NCBI GenBank assembly: GCA_940337035.1
Contig: OW679197.1
Coordinates: 58,239,903-58,303,902, forward strand
Length of the DNA stretch: 64,000 nucleotides
Source: Agriotes lineatus
Taxonomy: Eukaryota > Arthropoda > Insecta > Coleoptera > Elateridae
Reading direction: 5' to 3'
Position numbers and translations under genes: made by a program. Shown here in pieces: positions 1 through 13,084 of the stretch. The stretch's first letter is position 1, and every line of letters starts with the position of its first letter. Under the pieces are notes generated by a model. That model saw only the letters and a program-made list of their open reading frames with translations. It had not been told where the DNA came from and made no database searches.

Positions 1-3000
1 TTAAAAATACCTACATGTGTATTAATATGCACCATTAGTGTGAAATATGCACTATAATTACAACATATGCACTCTAAACTTAAAAAATACACATATTTTA
101 TTAATATACAAATTTTAATTTAAAAAACAAGTTAGAACAAAATATAGGCTCTTTAATTTGTAACATTAATATGTTTAGGCTGCGAATCATTAAAATTTTC
201 TTTTAAATATGGTTTGTCGCAACCAACATTTTTTATTAGTTTTTCTCTTTTTTCGTCTGTCAGACGCTGAACTGTTACAGTTCCAATCTTAAATTTTCAA
301 CTAACTTGAATACAGTTCAACTATCAAGAGTTTTTTTTTTCTTAAAGATTTTCCATCGTTTCGGCAACTGAAACAAAATAAATTTTTACGTATTCTTCTA
401 TTGCATGTGATACATTGATATCAAATTGTAAATTTTGTATATAAGTCATAATACAATTTTAACCACAGAAAAAAATCCCAATGTGTATTAAAACGATATC
501 ATATACGCATCAGTATGCAATGTTCTTTCAAAATATGCACTTACATGCAAATATGTAGTTGAAGCACATTCATTTTTTAATAAAAAAAATCTCTGGAAGC
601 AGAAATGCAACAATTCAAAAATTTTACGTACTGCATGTTAATAAACAAAATATGAAAATTTTATAATCCGCCCTCTGGCCATCATTGTACCAGAATATGA
701 GACCCATTCCGATTCTTATTTTTTAAATTGAATCGACTTCAGACCAACTCACAATTTTAATTCTATAAAATAGTACTAACTGCGTCTAACACGCATAGGT
801 TGTTAAACTGATCTTAAATAGATTCCAAATTAAAATTAAAACTAAATTCGGAGATTCTTGGAAAATATTTAACAATAGGTGGATGAGTTAAAGAGCTGTT
901 AATTTCATATGTCAGTTCTGATTGTTCCGAAAATTGCTATGGACTAGTGTAGACTTTTCCTATTAATAATTTAAAAATATTGAATATTAAAAACGTAAAT
1001 TTGGGTTGCTATTAAAAAATTTCAATTTTTCGGTGAATATTTAACATAGGGATGTTTTGCAGGCGTGTAACATTTTTTAAATGTTAACCTCAGACATATT
1101 TGAAGCCAATAATAATTGAAAACATTTGAAAAAGTATTCGATAAATTAAGATTTTATTGTAGATTAATATCTATTTTTTTAGTAACCCTTTCTGGGGAAG
1201 AGGAAGATTTACACAAACGAACCTACAATTTTAAATCCAACTATCTTGCTATCTTTTACAGTAATATTAATTTACGTTAATAACTATGATTTCAATTTGT
1301 GCATGGGTTGGCAAAAAACCACTTTTTCATTTTGACCAGGCCACCGGTCAAAAGTAGTAGAACTTTTGTTTATTCAACATAATACGAACTTTTGAGCTTC
1401 TATATATTAATATATTTTATTAAAATTTTTAGAGATAAATGTCTACCTGTAATAATTTATAATAGTCACAAATTATACCTAGGCATACATACTTTCGTTG
1501 CTTAAAATTTAAGTTGACTAAAATATTACCTTTTACATTTTTACTTTTTTTTGCTTAAAACTCTAAAACACCAGAGTGGGTTTAGCCAGCCGAACCCTGT
1601 TTTAAGAAGTCAACTTTGGTAGTTATTAAGGAAGATGTAATTTTCAGGCTTGTAACTTTAATAGTCTTTAGTTTGAAGTTGATAATAATTTTAATTTTTT
1701 TTAAAACGTTTCCATTTGAGTAAAATGAAGATGTTATTACAGTTAGTATGCCATATATTTTAAGTTATTCTTAAAAAACATTTATGTTTTTAAATATAAA
1801 TCTATGAGGAAGCTCTACACATAATTTTAAATCAATTCAACTTTCAATTTAAAGGAAACCTAAACCTAACTCTATTTTTTTTTCTAGGGTAATATGATTG
1901 AACTGTGATAACTATTATTTAAATTGCTGAATAATTGTTGCAGAAAGCTAATGTACACATAGTAATGCTCGTTGCAGCTATGATCATTTTAAAAGTCGAC
2001 AAAATTGGTTTAAGGACGTAACGTGTTTTGCAGTTTTGATGTTACCAAATTCTGAGGATTGTTAGCGAAGATAGATATTGTGTACAGTTATAACAAGAAC
2101 ATTTGGAATTGCATATATTACAATGGAGTTGAAATAAAATGTAAATATTGCTGGGAGTAACGTTCTTTCTATGAATTTTTGGAACAGACCATTTTAGTAA
2201 TTCTACATTATGTCACTACGATTTATGTTTTACGTTTTTGCATTTATATAGAACAATTAATTTTGTAAATTACATTAGTACTCCTAAGTATAAAAAAGTC
2301 ACATTAATTCTAATGCTATAGCAATAAGCTTTATTAAACTTTGAGAGAAATTGTAACAAATTGAGTATATTATACTTGAAGCATCCATATAATAAAACAT
2401 TGATAATTTAAAGCTACGGTTTTTAAAGTTAGAAACATATTTCAATGTCTGCAAAACTGCATGCGAGCGGTACGCAGGGGTTACACAGAAACATTCCGTA
2501 TAAATTAATACGAAAAACATTAATTCATAATTTATGAGAAATCGCGTGAGGAATTTATGTATATTTAATTTAATTTTTATGTTGTTCCATTAATAACAAA
2601 ACAGAATCAAAACGCGGGCCTAGACCGCGAATCTATCTTGGCCAGTTTACACGCTGCCATTTTTAGCACAGAAAATCTCTCTAATTACGCGAATTATAAT
2701 GCAGAAAAAGGTGCCTACAGTGCTAACAGCCCCATAAATTATTTTATTTATGATCTGGCAGAAATACAGTTCCAATAAAATGCTCCGTTGTGACGGAAAG
2801 AATTATATTAGTAACGTTACTGTACCTATACAGTGTTGTCTATTAACAGCTATTGGAAACAGAAACAGTAAACTTTTTGGATTTTTAAATTTAAAATCGT
2901 GTCATCCAAATTTGAACAAAGAATCGCAAATATTATATAATGTAGAGGTCAAGAATTTTTAATATTGGTTGGCTTTAAAATTATGGGCGAACTTTACAAC

Positions 3001-3880
3001 TAAAATGTAGTGTAAGCTGCAGAAATAGCAGTCATTTGTCAAAGTTTATGCGAGCCGCTAATTATGTAAGGAATTTTAATTTGGGGTCAATCAATATTCG
3101 GTGAAAGGTTTTTTGGATCGCAGCAAATGTCATCTGAAAATGACTCATTAAGGTGAAATACTTCGTATTCATATTTTGACATTTGCGCGATGGACATCCG
3201 CTGTTAGCCCGGGCATAATCCATCCTTTACATCTGTTCACACTTTCGTAACATGCAAATATTAGAATTAATTGCAATTATAGAAACACTCCTAGCCGGTC
3301 TTTGTATTAATTTTGGGGCAGTCATTTATTGTGCTTCCAAAAATACGTTACATCATTAGTAATTTATGCGCTACCCACCTCTATTTTATATCTTCTACCC
3401 AACTTTCATCTCCAATAAAACTTTCCAAAGTGGGCCTGCACTTGACACGCAGCTCAGAGCAGTTTCCGCAATTAAGAGTGGCCCCTGTGCAGGCCAGGAG
3501 TAGGAACAATTAACATTCCGCGGCAGGCACATAAATTCTGGTGAACTTTCGGTGGTATTTATTTGCATAGGCGAATGTTCCTTTGATGCATGGGTTGTCC
3601 CAGTGTTACACAAAGGAAGCCCACGCAAATGCGTGCGAGCGATTTGGGCAAAGATCGAGGCAGCGCCGGGCATAAATTAGAAGCGGATCCTTGCAGGTGC
3701 CTGGGTGGGAACTTTATTAATAATTTCCAATCAGTAAGTCACAATAATATATTTTTATGGAAATCACAAAACGAAGTCAGATGTGCAGACAAATCTATTT
3801 CGGTTTTAAAAACAAAGTTACATTGATATTACTAGGAAGTAATGAACACATAATTGCGCATTATCCACATAGGCTGAGAA
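1..3880. other. AT-rich non-coding DNA, no gene seen
   Basis: Only short chance open frames occur on both strands, the longest about 90 codons and without any recognisable domain. The stretch is strongly AT-rich apart from a GC-richer patch at about 3420-3700. I see no tandem array, hairpin or transposon relic here. It could be intergenic or intronic; the sequence does not decide. Confidence 0.5.
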
Positions 3881-3889
3881 CTGAACAAT

Positions 3890-4262
3890 TTAATGCTGTC
3901 TCAAAAAACATGAGGTGTAGATAATGAACAACAGTGGACCGAGAAGGGAACCATGTGGTACGCCTGGCTTGAATGCCATTGGAGTGGACACAGTATGAAA
4001 CAAGTAATATATCAAAGAGTGTGTGGCAATGTCTTTATGACCAATATAAAGTAGCAAAGAGTATAAATATCGCGTAGGTCATTGTATCAAACGCTTTAAT
4101 AAAACCTGGTAAAATTAATGCAGAGTTTACAATCAGTAGAATTCTTTATTTTATCTAACAGGTTAACGAACGATAGTAACTACCTCTTTCGGCTGTAAAT
4201 TTTAACAGTTCAATATCATCGATTATCAAAGCCAACAATAATAAGCCAAGTTTTTTGCGTCC
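3890..4262 (-). pseudogene. decayed LINE reverse transcriptase fragment (motifs A and B)
   Basis: Read on the minus strand, about 4085-4110 gives a motif A-like stretch GFIKAFDT, and 3911-3972 gives motif B followed by the usual hydrophobic run, GVPHGSLLGPLLFIIY. Order and spacing fit a non-LTR reverse transcriptase of Jockey/I type. The two motifs lie in different frames and stops interrupt them, so this is a dead fragment. Endonuclease and motif C are not visible nearby. The element class is secure; the clade is a guess from the motif B wording. Confidence 0.72.
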
Positions 4263-4900
4263 AACGACGTCCACTTAAGCCGGCAATTAGACGCGCTAAA
4301 AATTTTCACTTCTGCTAATGCGAAGCCTATATCAATGTAAATGTCATACATATAAGGTTACCGTGAGTGCAGGCCACGTTTCTGCTACATAAATTACGAG
4401 CAACATCTTCCCTCGTTAAAGGGACGTCACTCTCATTAGACTGGATACCTAGAGTCGTCTAATTAATAATTAATAGCGGTGGAAATGCGCTCAAATGAAG
4501 CCGCTGAAAATTCCTGTTGGCGGCTCGGAAATCGGCCCTGGCGGTCATTAACAAAACGCAGCCCACTCGGGCTCCTTCGCGGGGGGTACAAATCTGAACC
4601 ATGCGAAATTATTCTCCGGCATTAAGAAATATGTCCCCGACTAGCACAATAATTTATTTATTATTAATCAGTTTTGCAGTGAGGCCAGCAAGACTCTAGA
4701 GAAAATAAGCTTTAGAACATTTGGGTATCTCAAAAGTTATCGTTTAAATATAGTTGGAAACTCTTTAATTATTATTGTTCAAGCTTTTGATTAGTTTGTA
4801 GCAACGCGCCATGTCTTTCTATCTTGTACTAATATCTTTATCTTTTACCCCTGACGTTGCCTATAACCTACTTGGTTTTCCTCTGGAGTCGGGTTTTCTT
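4263..4900. other. non-coding, GC-richer patch
   Basis: No reading frame of note. About 4370-4650 is noticeably GC-richer than its surroundings and contains CpG-rich runs. I see no repeat structure. It could be a conserved regulatory segment or an old unrecognised repeat. Confidence 0.4.
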
Positions 4901-4905
4901 CTTCT

Positions 4906-5070
4906 TTACCAGCCTGTGTTTATCCAGTGTTGAATATAGACCTCTTCCAAGTCCTTCGATGTTTTTCTGACACGAGCAGTTCTTATCCATTTTATTCGTT
5001 ATGCTTTTTATATCATCTGCCCACGTTTTTTTAGGTCTTCCAATACTTCGCAGAGTTTGTCTAAATCGCC
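4906..5070 (-). pseudogene. LINE ORF2 C-terminal fragment
   Basis: Minus-strand translation gives GRPKKTWADDIKSI, then after a one-base shift VRKTSKDLEEVYIQHW and INTGW before a stop at 4906-4908. GRPKxxWxDDI followed by a charged segment and a terminal W-rich tail is the usual C-terminus of many insect LINE ORF2 proteins. One frameshift is needed. The DNA just downstream (about 4790-4850) also reads QDRKTWR on the minus strand and may belong to a second fragment. Upstream ORF2 sequence is not recognisable. Confidence 0.65.
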
Positions 5071-5870
5071 ATTGTGTTATTTTACATGTCCACCTCGCCG
5101 TGTTTGTATCTAGCTATATGCTTAGTTATTCTATTAAAAAAACCCTCTCTCAATTTTAGATAAGGAATCACGGCTTATCATTTTTTGCAATTTTGTAGGA
5201 ATTATATGAGCTTTTAGACTTTCTTTAATTTCGCCCATTTAGGTTGTTTTGCCCTATTTTTAGTGTCAACAAATTATATAATCTGAATCTCCTCTTTTAA
5301 ACATTTCGATAGTACTTTGGCCCTTGTCATGTTATCGCCCTCGGTGCTTCGCATCTCGTGCTATAACTATGCTGCGAGCCAAAAACGCCAATTTCACGCG
5401 CTTCATACATACATAACTAACTTGTCAAGTCTCACAGACAATACAACTGCTAACACCTGCTGAATATTGTACTATATTCTTCATTCATTCATAATTGTCA
5501 GTCTTTTGTACTACATTTCGATGCCGAGGACCATTCATACATAACGTGCGAGAAGTGTAACGAAAGTGGTGAGTCGCTCTCCTCCATTCCAATGCACCAC
5601 ACATTCACCCAGCGAAATTATACTGAATTGTATAGGTTTTTGGTACTAAGTATGGAGATACCTGCTAATTCAAAGTAGTATAAATTTAAACTGGGTGTGC
5701 TATGGGTTTAAACCATGTTTCTTTCAAACTAGAAAAATCAGGGAAGTAAATTTTATGATTTGGCAGAGGACGATGTGTTAACCCTGTTCGCTATTAATAA
5801 TAACTTCACATGCTTTTCTACGTAGGTATTATAGTTTATATCTTGGCATTGTGGTAACCTAAAACTAATA
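5071..5870. other. non-coding, possibly eroded LINE sequence
   Basis: The stretch lies between two minus-strand LINE fragments and may be unrecognisable LINE remnant. No motif or repeat was seen. Confidence 0.35.
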
Positions 5871-5879
5871 CAGGTATTT

Positions 5880-6115
5880 TTATCTTAGCTTACTATAACA
5901 AACAATTGAATAATCATTAACGAACACAATCGTGTGCCATATTTTGTTAAAAATTCAAGCTAAAGAATGAAAGTGGTCCTAAAGCAGATCCTTGAGGGTC
6001 ACCAAATTAGGAAAAACTGCATGCTTTACTTTAACTTAATTTTGTATCCCGAACACAGTCTAGAAAAATACGTCTAAAGCAAAATGCTGATAGTTTTGCA
6101 AGAACAGATGCAGCT
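5880..6115 (-). pseudogene. decayed LINE reverse transcriptase fragment (motifs B and C)
   Basis: On the minus strand 5951-6003 reads GDPQGSALGPLSFF, an RT motif B, and 5889-5924 reads FVNDYSIVCYSK, a decayed form of the YADD motif C with its usual hydrophobic tail. Motifs B and C are separated by only about nine codons and lie one frame apart, so an indel has occurred. The stretch up to about 6110 reads like the region before motif B. This is a non-LTR reverse transcriptase relic, probably of the same broad type as the one at 3.9-4.3 kb. Confidence 0.65.
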
Positions 6116-8200
6116 TCTCGGCTGTCAAGTGCCTTTGACGATCCCTTCGAGTTCCCAACGCGCTTCTCACGCCGATTCGAGTATCCGATCCCGAGCTATG
6201 TGGAATAATGAAGCGGAAACGGTTATGTAAGGCGTTGCACAATTGCGAAAGCTAGGAAACCTTTTAATGCTGCACTCGAATATCTGCATAGCTGCAGTTC
6301 TGCGTAACCTACATCCATTGCAAATACCAGGTTCGTGTCGGAAACTACGAGTGCTGAAACTCGCTGGAAAAGTCTGAAGTGGACTGGCAGCAACATCGGG
6401 CTGATAAATGGCCGCTTTGCGCTTTAAAAAATTCATAATCGTAAATTTAAATGGCTGTCGGTGGGCTGTCAAGGCACTTCCTCGTCATTTCTTGCACAAT
6501 TTGCGCCAAAATCCGCACGCAGCTAGAAAACGTGTCGTAACGTGGTTGGTATAACTTCGAAATGGCTTAGATGTAGGACAAATTGACAAGAAAGTGAGGT
6601 AGCAGGGGCCGACGACCATGAAACCGAGTGTGTGCAAATATATATGAGCATATTTGCAATAGTTTACTTTATCTAAAACTATAAGTTTAGGCTTTTTAGC
6701 TTATATTTGCATAATGGTTGCATAATGACAGCTTTTATAAAGTTTACTTAATTGTAACTGAAAAACTAGTGTCTACAAAAACAAATAACGAAATTACGTT
6801 AAATTTATTCAAAGGGAACATTGTGGAAATTAGAAATATCAAATTGAAATTGTTAAAGCAGTTTTGAAGAAGTATTTTAGCGGTCGTTAGATTAAAAGAA
6901 AATCATTATTTAGGTTAGAAAGTTTTAAATATTTTTTACCAAAGTTACTTCGCCCAAAAATTATTTGACTACAGTATGAAAATGTTTTCGTGTAGCGAAC
7001 AATTTCATTAGTATCACCTTGCCATCTAACTTCTTGACTTCCATTATTGCCACCATGTCCGTAAAATTGTCCAAACAGTTAGATGAGTAGGTGGGCTCAA
7101 TTAACTGTGCAGCCGATTTTATCCTACCCCTGCTCCATATTAGAAATATTGACGTTTTATTCTTTATACTTAAATATAAGACGTCGTATTTGATTAAAAT
7201 TATGTGAATGGTAATTACATAGAGCACACTGTCCGTAGTTGAAACAAATATTTATAATAATCTGGAAGTTTCCAAAAATAATAAAAACAAATTCTTTAAA
7301 TTTGGAGCAATCGTAAAAAGAGTGGGCGTAAACCGGTGGCGACTGTCAATTATTACAAATGTTTCTCAAAGCCTCCTGCGCACGATTCACTAAAGCCTCG
7401 TGCAGTATTGTGGACAGCCACAGTCCCTTCCCTTTTCAATTTGCAAGTAAAAAGGACCCTGACTGTTCATAAATACCAAGAAATATGTTCCCTAGCCAAG
7501 TGGCATAAATAAAAGTGACTGGGATTTATTTATGCGCTATTAATTACAAGCAGCTTGATAACCTTTTAATTCCCGCTGAAAAATGCAGGCTATTAGTTGT
7601 AGTACCGAGGTGCATTTACGAAACCCGTATTAGCTTTCTGCAAAAACGTTACGCAAGCAATCAACCTGTGTAGGAACGCTCGCTGATGCGTCGAGCAGAT
7701 TTATTATTGGCAAGAACATCAAGCGGCCTGCGCTTTCTCTGGGGAGTAAAAACTGACTTTCGTTCCTAGTCGGACTTAAGCCGATTAGGCGAGCACCGCT
7801 GCGCAAAAACGGCGGGAACCTCAAAAATTAACACTTGTGAACAGTCATCCTGCAAAGAAAACAAAACGGTGATGCTCTTAATTGGACAGTCGGTATGACA
7901 CGATGGGTTACCGCGGATGAACGGGATATATGACATATTTCAAATGCCTTGAGATGTGGCGACAGCTGTAATAAGGACGTTAATAGAGTCAGCCGAGTTC
8001 GCCAACACCGAGTTGCCATTTTTGTTAGGTAGTTGAATGTCAAATCCAGCTCAGATTTGCGCTATTATAAAATTTCATTAGGAAAAATGTTCGTACTGGC
8101 ATCTCCATGCAATCTTGTATGGAAGTAATGTAACATCCGTTTTAAAATGCTTCACAATGAGATGGAGATGCTTAATGTGAAATCAAAAAAACCTGTTTTT
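6116..8200. other. unique non-coding DNA
   Basis: Alternating AT-rich and moderately GC-richer segments (6120-6600 and 7600-8050). Open frames up to about 100 codons occur but lack recognisable domains and overlap on both strands, so I do not call them genes. No tandem repeat is seen until about 8200. Confidence 0.45.
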
Positions 8201-9553
8201 ATGATTATTAAAAATGCACTAATTAGAGGTTCAACATCTCCTCGCAAAATTTCACTAGTTAAAAAATATTCTCAATGGAATCTTAGTGATATCGTGTTTG
8301 TAGGAAAGAAAGATTTGAAATATTGAATGGAGTGACGGTGGTAAAACCAAAAAAGTCAAATCACTTCTTTCTGACCATGAAAATGTATCGTGTGTTTAAA
8401 AACTTATTCGCAGCATGCCATGATCAAATTGAAGTTTGCCATAACTTAATACATACCCACTGAATCAAATGAACTACCATAAGTCAGAGAGAACTAAATT
8501 ACATCTTGACCTTGAACTATTTTCCTAAAAATATAAAAAACACTTAATAAAAACAATTTTTATTGACCGTTATGGTTAATACACTTGTTGTTGTGTAAAT
8601 GCCATCTTATTTTCCTTTTTGCTTGATAAAAGTGAACTTAATGTAGTGCAAACTTATGCCTGTCACAGCGACAGATGTTTTCATAAACAAAATGCAATCT
8701 GACATTCACCTACAGACTTAAGTTAAGACATAACTAGATTTGAATTTTTCTTTCCAAGGCCTGCGCTAAATGAGTGTTTTTTTTTTTGGAACACATGATA
8801 CTAATTATAGGTTAAATGTCCCAATATTGCTGAATTTCAATATATCATGTTTTAAAAAATTAGAGTTTTGAAATACTCAACGGATTCACCATCAGTACTG
8901 AAGGTCGCACCAATTTAAAAAATTCACATTATCCTGACCATAAAAATGCACTAAATGTACATTAAGTGTGTTGCTATTACAGAAATCCATTTTTTTAAAC
9001 ATTTTCAGTAGCAGCTCAATGTTTTAATAAAGCACAATTTAGAATACTCCACGGATTGACTCTCGGTATTGCAGGTTATGTCTATAGTGAAACCTACAAA
9101 GAAAAATCACGTCATGACCAAAAAATGCACAAAATATAGTTTAAGTGTCTCGCGATTGCAAAATCCTACTATTTAAAACTACACATTTTTAATGGCAACT
9201 CGGTTTTTAAAAAAAGCAATATCTGGAATACTTATCCGTACTGAATATGATGTCTATAGTGAAACCCACAAAATATGTCTTTCTGACTAAAACATTATGC
9301 CAATGTAGATTAAGTGTTTCGCTATTTCAAAATTACACTATTTAAATAATTTTGAATTTAATATCTCAGTACTATTTAAAAAAGCAGAATCTTGAATACT
9401 CAATGGATGAATTCTCAGTACTAAAGGTGATGTTTTTTAGTGAACACAAACAAAATCACGTATTCCTGGCAAAAAATGCACTAAATGTAGATTAAGTGTC
9501 TCACTATTGCAAAGTTCCACTAGTTACTAATATTCTTAGTGCTTTAAAACAGC

Positions 9554-9566
9554 AGAGTGTGGAATA
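9554..9566. repeat. SINE target-site duplication, left copy
   Basis: AGAGTGTGGAATA, identical to 9835-9847. It is part of the ~180-bp array unit, duplicated by the SINE insertion. Confidence 0.88.
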
Positions 9567-9834
9567 TAATAATGGTGAGGCACTAACACCCCATGAAGGA
9601 GCTTAGCCTGCAAGGCGGAAGGTCAGAGCTTCCGTATCCTCGCTCTCACACCCGGCTGTCGCGTGTCAAATTCATGACACGTGATGATGTGGTGATCATC
9701 ACGCATTTGACAACCGCATTATCACCCTTGTTCTTTCGAACGCAGGTTCCCAATTATTTAAAGCGATCTGGGATTTGAACTCCAGACTTCCGCACTGCAG
9801 TCCGATGCTTTAACCATTGGGCTACGCTGGCGCT
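9567..9834 (-). mobile_element. tRNA-derived SINE with 13-bp target-site duplication
   Basis: The minus strand begins with a tRNA-like head. Its internal pol III A box is TAGCCCAATGGTTA (9811-9824 region) and its B box is GGAGTTCAAATCCC (9770-9783 region). An anticodon-like arm around CTGCAG lies between them. A tRNA-unrelated body of about 190 bp follows and ends in ATTATTA. The flanks AGAGTGTGGAATA at 9554-9566 and 9835-9847 are identical, and the tandem unit resumes in phase after the second copy. It therefore inserted after the array formed. It depends on LINE machinery in trans and encodes no protein. Confidence 0.9.
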
Positions 9835-9847
9835 AGAGTGTGGAATA
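9835..9847. repeat. SINE target-site duplication, right copy
   Basis: AGAGTGTGGAATA, identical to 9554-9566. The array unit continues directly after it. Confidence 0.88.
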
Positions 9848-11850
9848 CTCAACGCATTAACTTTCACTTAGGAAGGTGATGTCTATAGTAAACCCCACAA
9901 AGAAAATCACGTTTCCCTGGTCAAAACAATACACTAAATGTAGATTAAATGCCTCACTTATGCAAAATCCCAGTGTTCATAAATGTTTTCAATGACATCT
10001 CAGTTAGAGTCTGGAATAACGGATTGGCTCTCAGTATTGAAGGTGATGTCTATAGTGAAACCCACAAAGCAAATCACGTGTTTCTAGCAAAAAAAATGCG
10101 ACAAATGTAGATTAAATGTCTCACTATTGCAAAACTCCACTAGTTACTAATATTTTCAATGACATCTTAGTGTTTTAAAACATCAGAGTGTGGAATACTC
10201 AAGGGATTGACTCCCACTTATGAATGTGATGAAGGAATGGTAAACCCCACAAAGAAAACCTCGTTTCCCTGGTCAAAACTATGCATTAAATGTAGATTAA
10301 ATGCATCACTTATACAAAATTCCACTGTTTAAAAGTATTTTCAATGACATCTCAGTGTTTCAAAAATGTAGAGCCTGGAAATACTCAACGGTTTGACTTT
10401 CAGTATTGGTGGTGATATTTTTATTGAAATCCACACAGAAAATAACGTCTTCCTGACCAAAAAGGGCACTAAATGTAGATTAAATGTCTCACTATTGGAC
10501 AATTCCACTATTTATAAATATTTTCAATGACATCTCAGTGTTTCAAAAATATAGAGCCTGGAATACTCAACGGTTTGACTCTCAGTACTGAAGGTGATGT
10601 CTATAGCGAAACCCGCAAAGAAAATCACGTCTTTTTGCCAAATAAATGCGCCAAATGTAGATTAAAAGTCTCACTATTGCAAAATTCCACTATTTATGAA
10701 TATTTTTAATGACATCGCACTGTTTCAAAAATATCGAGTCTCGAATACTGAACGAATTGACTTTCAGCATTGAAGGTGATGTCTATAGTGAAACCCACAA
10801 AGAAAATCACGTCTTTCTGGTAAAAAATAAACCAGATGTAGATTAAATGTCTCACTATTGCAAAATTCCACTATTTATAAATATTTTCAATGACATCTCA
10901 GTGTTTCAAAAATATAGTCTGGAATACTCAACGGATTGACTCTCAGTATTAAAGCTGATGTCTATAGTAAAACCCACAAAGAAAATCACGTTTCCCTGGT
11001 CAAAACAATGCACTAAACGTAATTAAATGTCTCACTTTTGCAAAATTCCACTGTTTGTAAATATTTTCAATGACATCTTAGTGTTTCAAAAATATAGAGC
11101 CTGGAATACTCAACGGTTTGACTCTCAGTACTAATGGTGATGTTTTTATTGAAATCCACAGAGAAAATAACGTCTTCCTGGCCAAAAAGGGCTCTAAATG
11201 TAGGTAGATTAAATGTCTCACTATTGGAAAATTCCTCTATGTATAAATATTTTCAATAACATATGTGTTTAACGAAAAATAGAGTCGGTAATACTCAATG
11301 GGTTTACTCTCAGTATTGAATGTAATTTCTACAGTGAAACCCGAAAAGAAAATAACAGTTTCCTGGCCAAAAAAAAATGCACTAAATGTAGATTAAGTAT
11401 CTCACTATTGCAAAATTTCACTATTTATAAATATTTTCAATGACATCTCAGTGTTGCAAAAAACAGAGTATGGAATACTCAACGGATCGACTCTCATTAC
11501 TGAAAATGACGTCTATTGTGAAGATCATAAAGAAAAATCGCATCTCCTGATTAAAAAGTTTACCGGTTATAGGTTACGTTGATCGTCATTGCAAAATTTT
11601 GCTACTTAAAAATCTCAAAGGGATTTCAGTGATACCTGTTGTAAGAAAGTACCTACATTTTAGAAATGTTTAACATATTGACACTCACTGCTGAAAAATT
11701 ACACTTCTTTATAACCATAACAAAATGCCAATTTTAAGTTCAATTTCCGACTATTGAAAAATTCCAAATATTTTTAATGGGATATCCCTGATATCCTGTT
11801 TTAAGAAAGGTAATTTTGAAATACTCAACGGTTTGATTCTCACTATGGAA

Positions 11851-13084
11851 GGTGCTTTTTGTGATGAAACCAAAAACACTACTGTAACTACTAATCCAAA
11901 AATAATGGCATAAACTTGTATTAGTTTAATATTTTCTGCTGCTGACAACGATATAAGATTTGTAAGGGATATTTCTAGGAACGAAGAGTCGGAAGATTTT
12001 TTGCTTTGGGATATCAACAGTTAAGTATGAAAAAACAATCTCAAAAAATTATTTGCCGCAAAGTTTATAAATATAACCCATCCTCTTGTAGGAACCGAAA
12101 ATAGTGGACTTCGGAGCGCTATATCGGTTTACTGTTACACGCAGTGTTCCTCTAAACGGCATCAGGTTTCCGATAGATTCGTTATCGCAGATTTTAGTGG
12201 AACTAGAAAATCTGGTGGGCCGCGGAATTAATGGAGGCGGCGTTGAAGACTGAAGCCGTGGCGCTGATATGAAGGATGTAAATAACGCGGTTTTCCATCA
12301 TTTTTACTGCGCGCCGCGGTTTCCTCTCCCAAATTACATGCGCTCCGCGGCAGTGTTTCGGGCTAATTTACGATTATTCCCATGTACTGTTAACAAATTA
12401 AAATTTCCTCTAAAACTGGCGAAGAATTCCTTAAATAGCTTGACATACTTGACCGTCGTTTGCAGGCGAGTCACGTTATTATGATCACCGAAGGCTGTGT
12501 CAAGCGTTTGTGCATAATTTCCTGATATGCGTTTCTGCCGACCTAATCGCGTTTGTTTTGGTGATTGTAATTTGAATATTTAATATTTTAAAATTATACT
12601 AATAATTAAGAAAGTTTGACTTTGGCAGCACTAAGATGACGTTTAATATGGAAGAATGTAGCAACCATGTAAATGTTTCTTAATGACTGATAAAATTAAT
12701 CACTAATTAGTAAACATATATAACTGCAATAGATGCTTGAAAAGATGTATCGAAATGGATATTTAAAGGTAACATGTGTTTGTACAGAATAAATGTAGTT
12801 AATGGTCTGAGTATAATTCTCAATAATGGGAAAATAGAACGGGAAGTTATGAATAGATATAAATCAAGGAGAAAGAATATATTAGAACAATCGTTTGTCT
12901 TCGTTAACATATGTTCTAGAATACTGGAAACAAATGAGAGAGATATTGATGGTAGAAGCAGTAGAAAACAACGTTTAAAATAGATAGCTAGATGTTATAA
13001 GCAGCAGGCAACTTGGAAAATATAAGATAAAGAGAGAGACCAAGATATTTGTGAAATAATTTTAAGAAAAACTTCAAACTTGAA
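11851..13084. other. unique non-coding DNA between two arrays
   Basis: GC-richer at about 12080-12540. A minus-strand open frame at 11751-12017 (88 codons) contains a hydrophobic stretch but starts inside decayed array units and has no recognisable domain, so I do not call it a gene. Confidence 0.4.

Larger units (their letters stand above)
8200..11850. repeat. degenerate ~180-bp tandem array
   Basis: A unit of about 180 bp recurs head to tail. Landmarks include GGAATACTCAACGGATTGAC, GGTGATGTCTATAGTGAAAC, AAATGTAGATTAAATGTCTC and ATTTTCAATGACATCTCAG. Successive CTCAGTA landmarks fall near 10581, 10762, 10942, 11123 and 11309. About 16-18 units can be counted. The centre (10000-11500) is best conserved; units before 8780 and after 11500 are strongly diverged. 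The array is split by a SINE at 9567-9834. No protein is evident; function unknown. Confidence 0.9.

Noticed and set aside
9770..9834. A genuine tRNA gene on the minus strand
   Set aside because: The anticodon stem is mispaired, the 3' acceptor strand is missing and the sequence continues into a SINE body with target-site duplications.
11751..12017. 88-codon minus-strand frame with a hydrophobic segment
   Set aside because: Part of it lies in decayed array units, and there is no homology or regulatory support.
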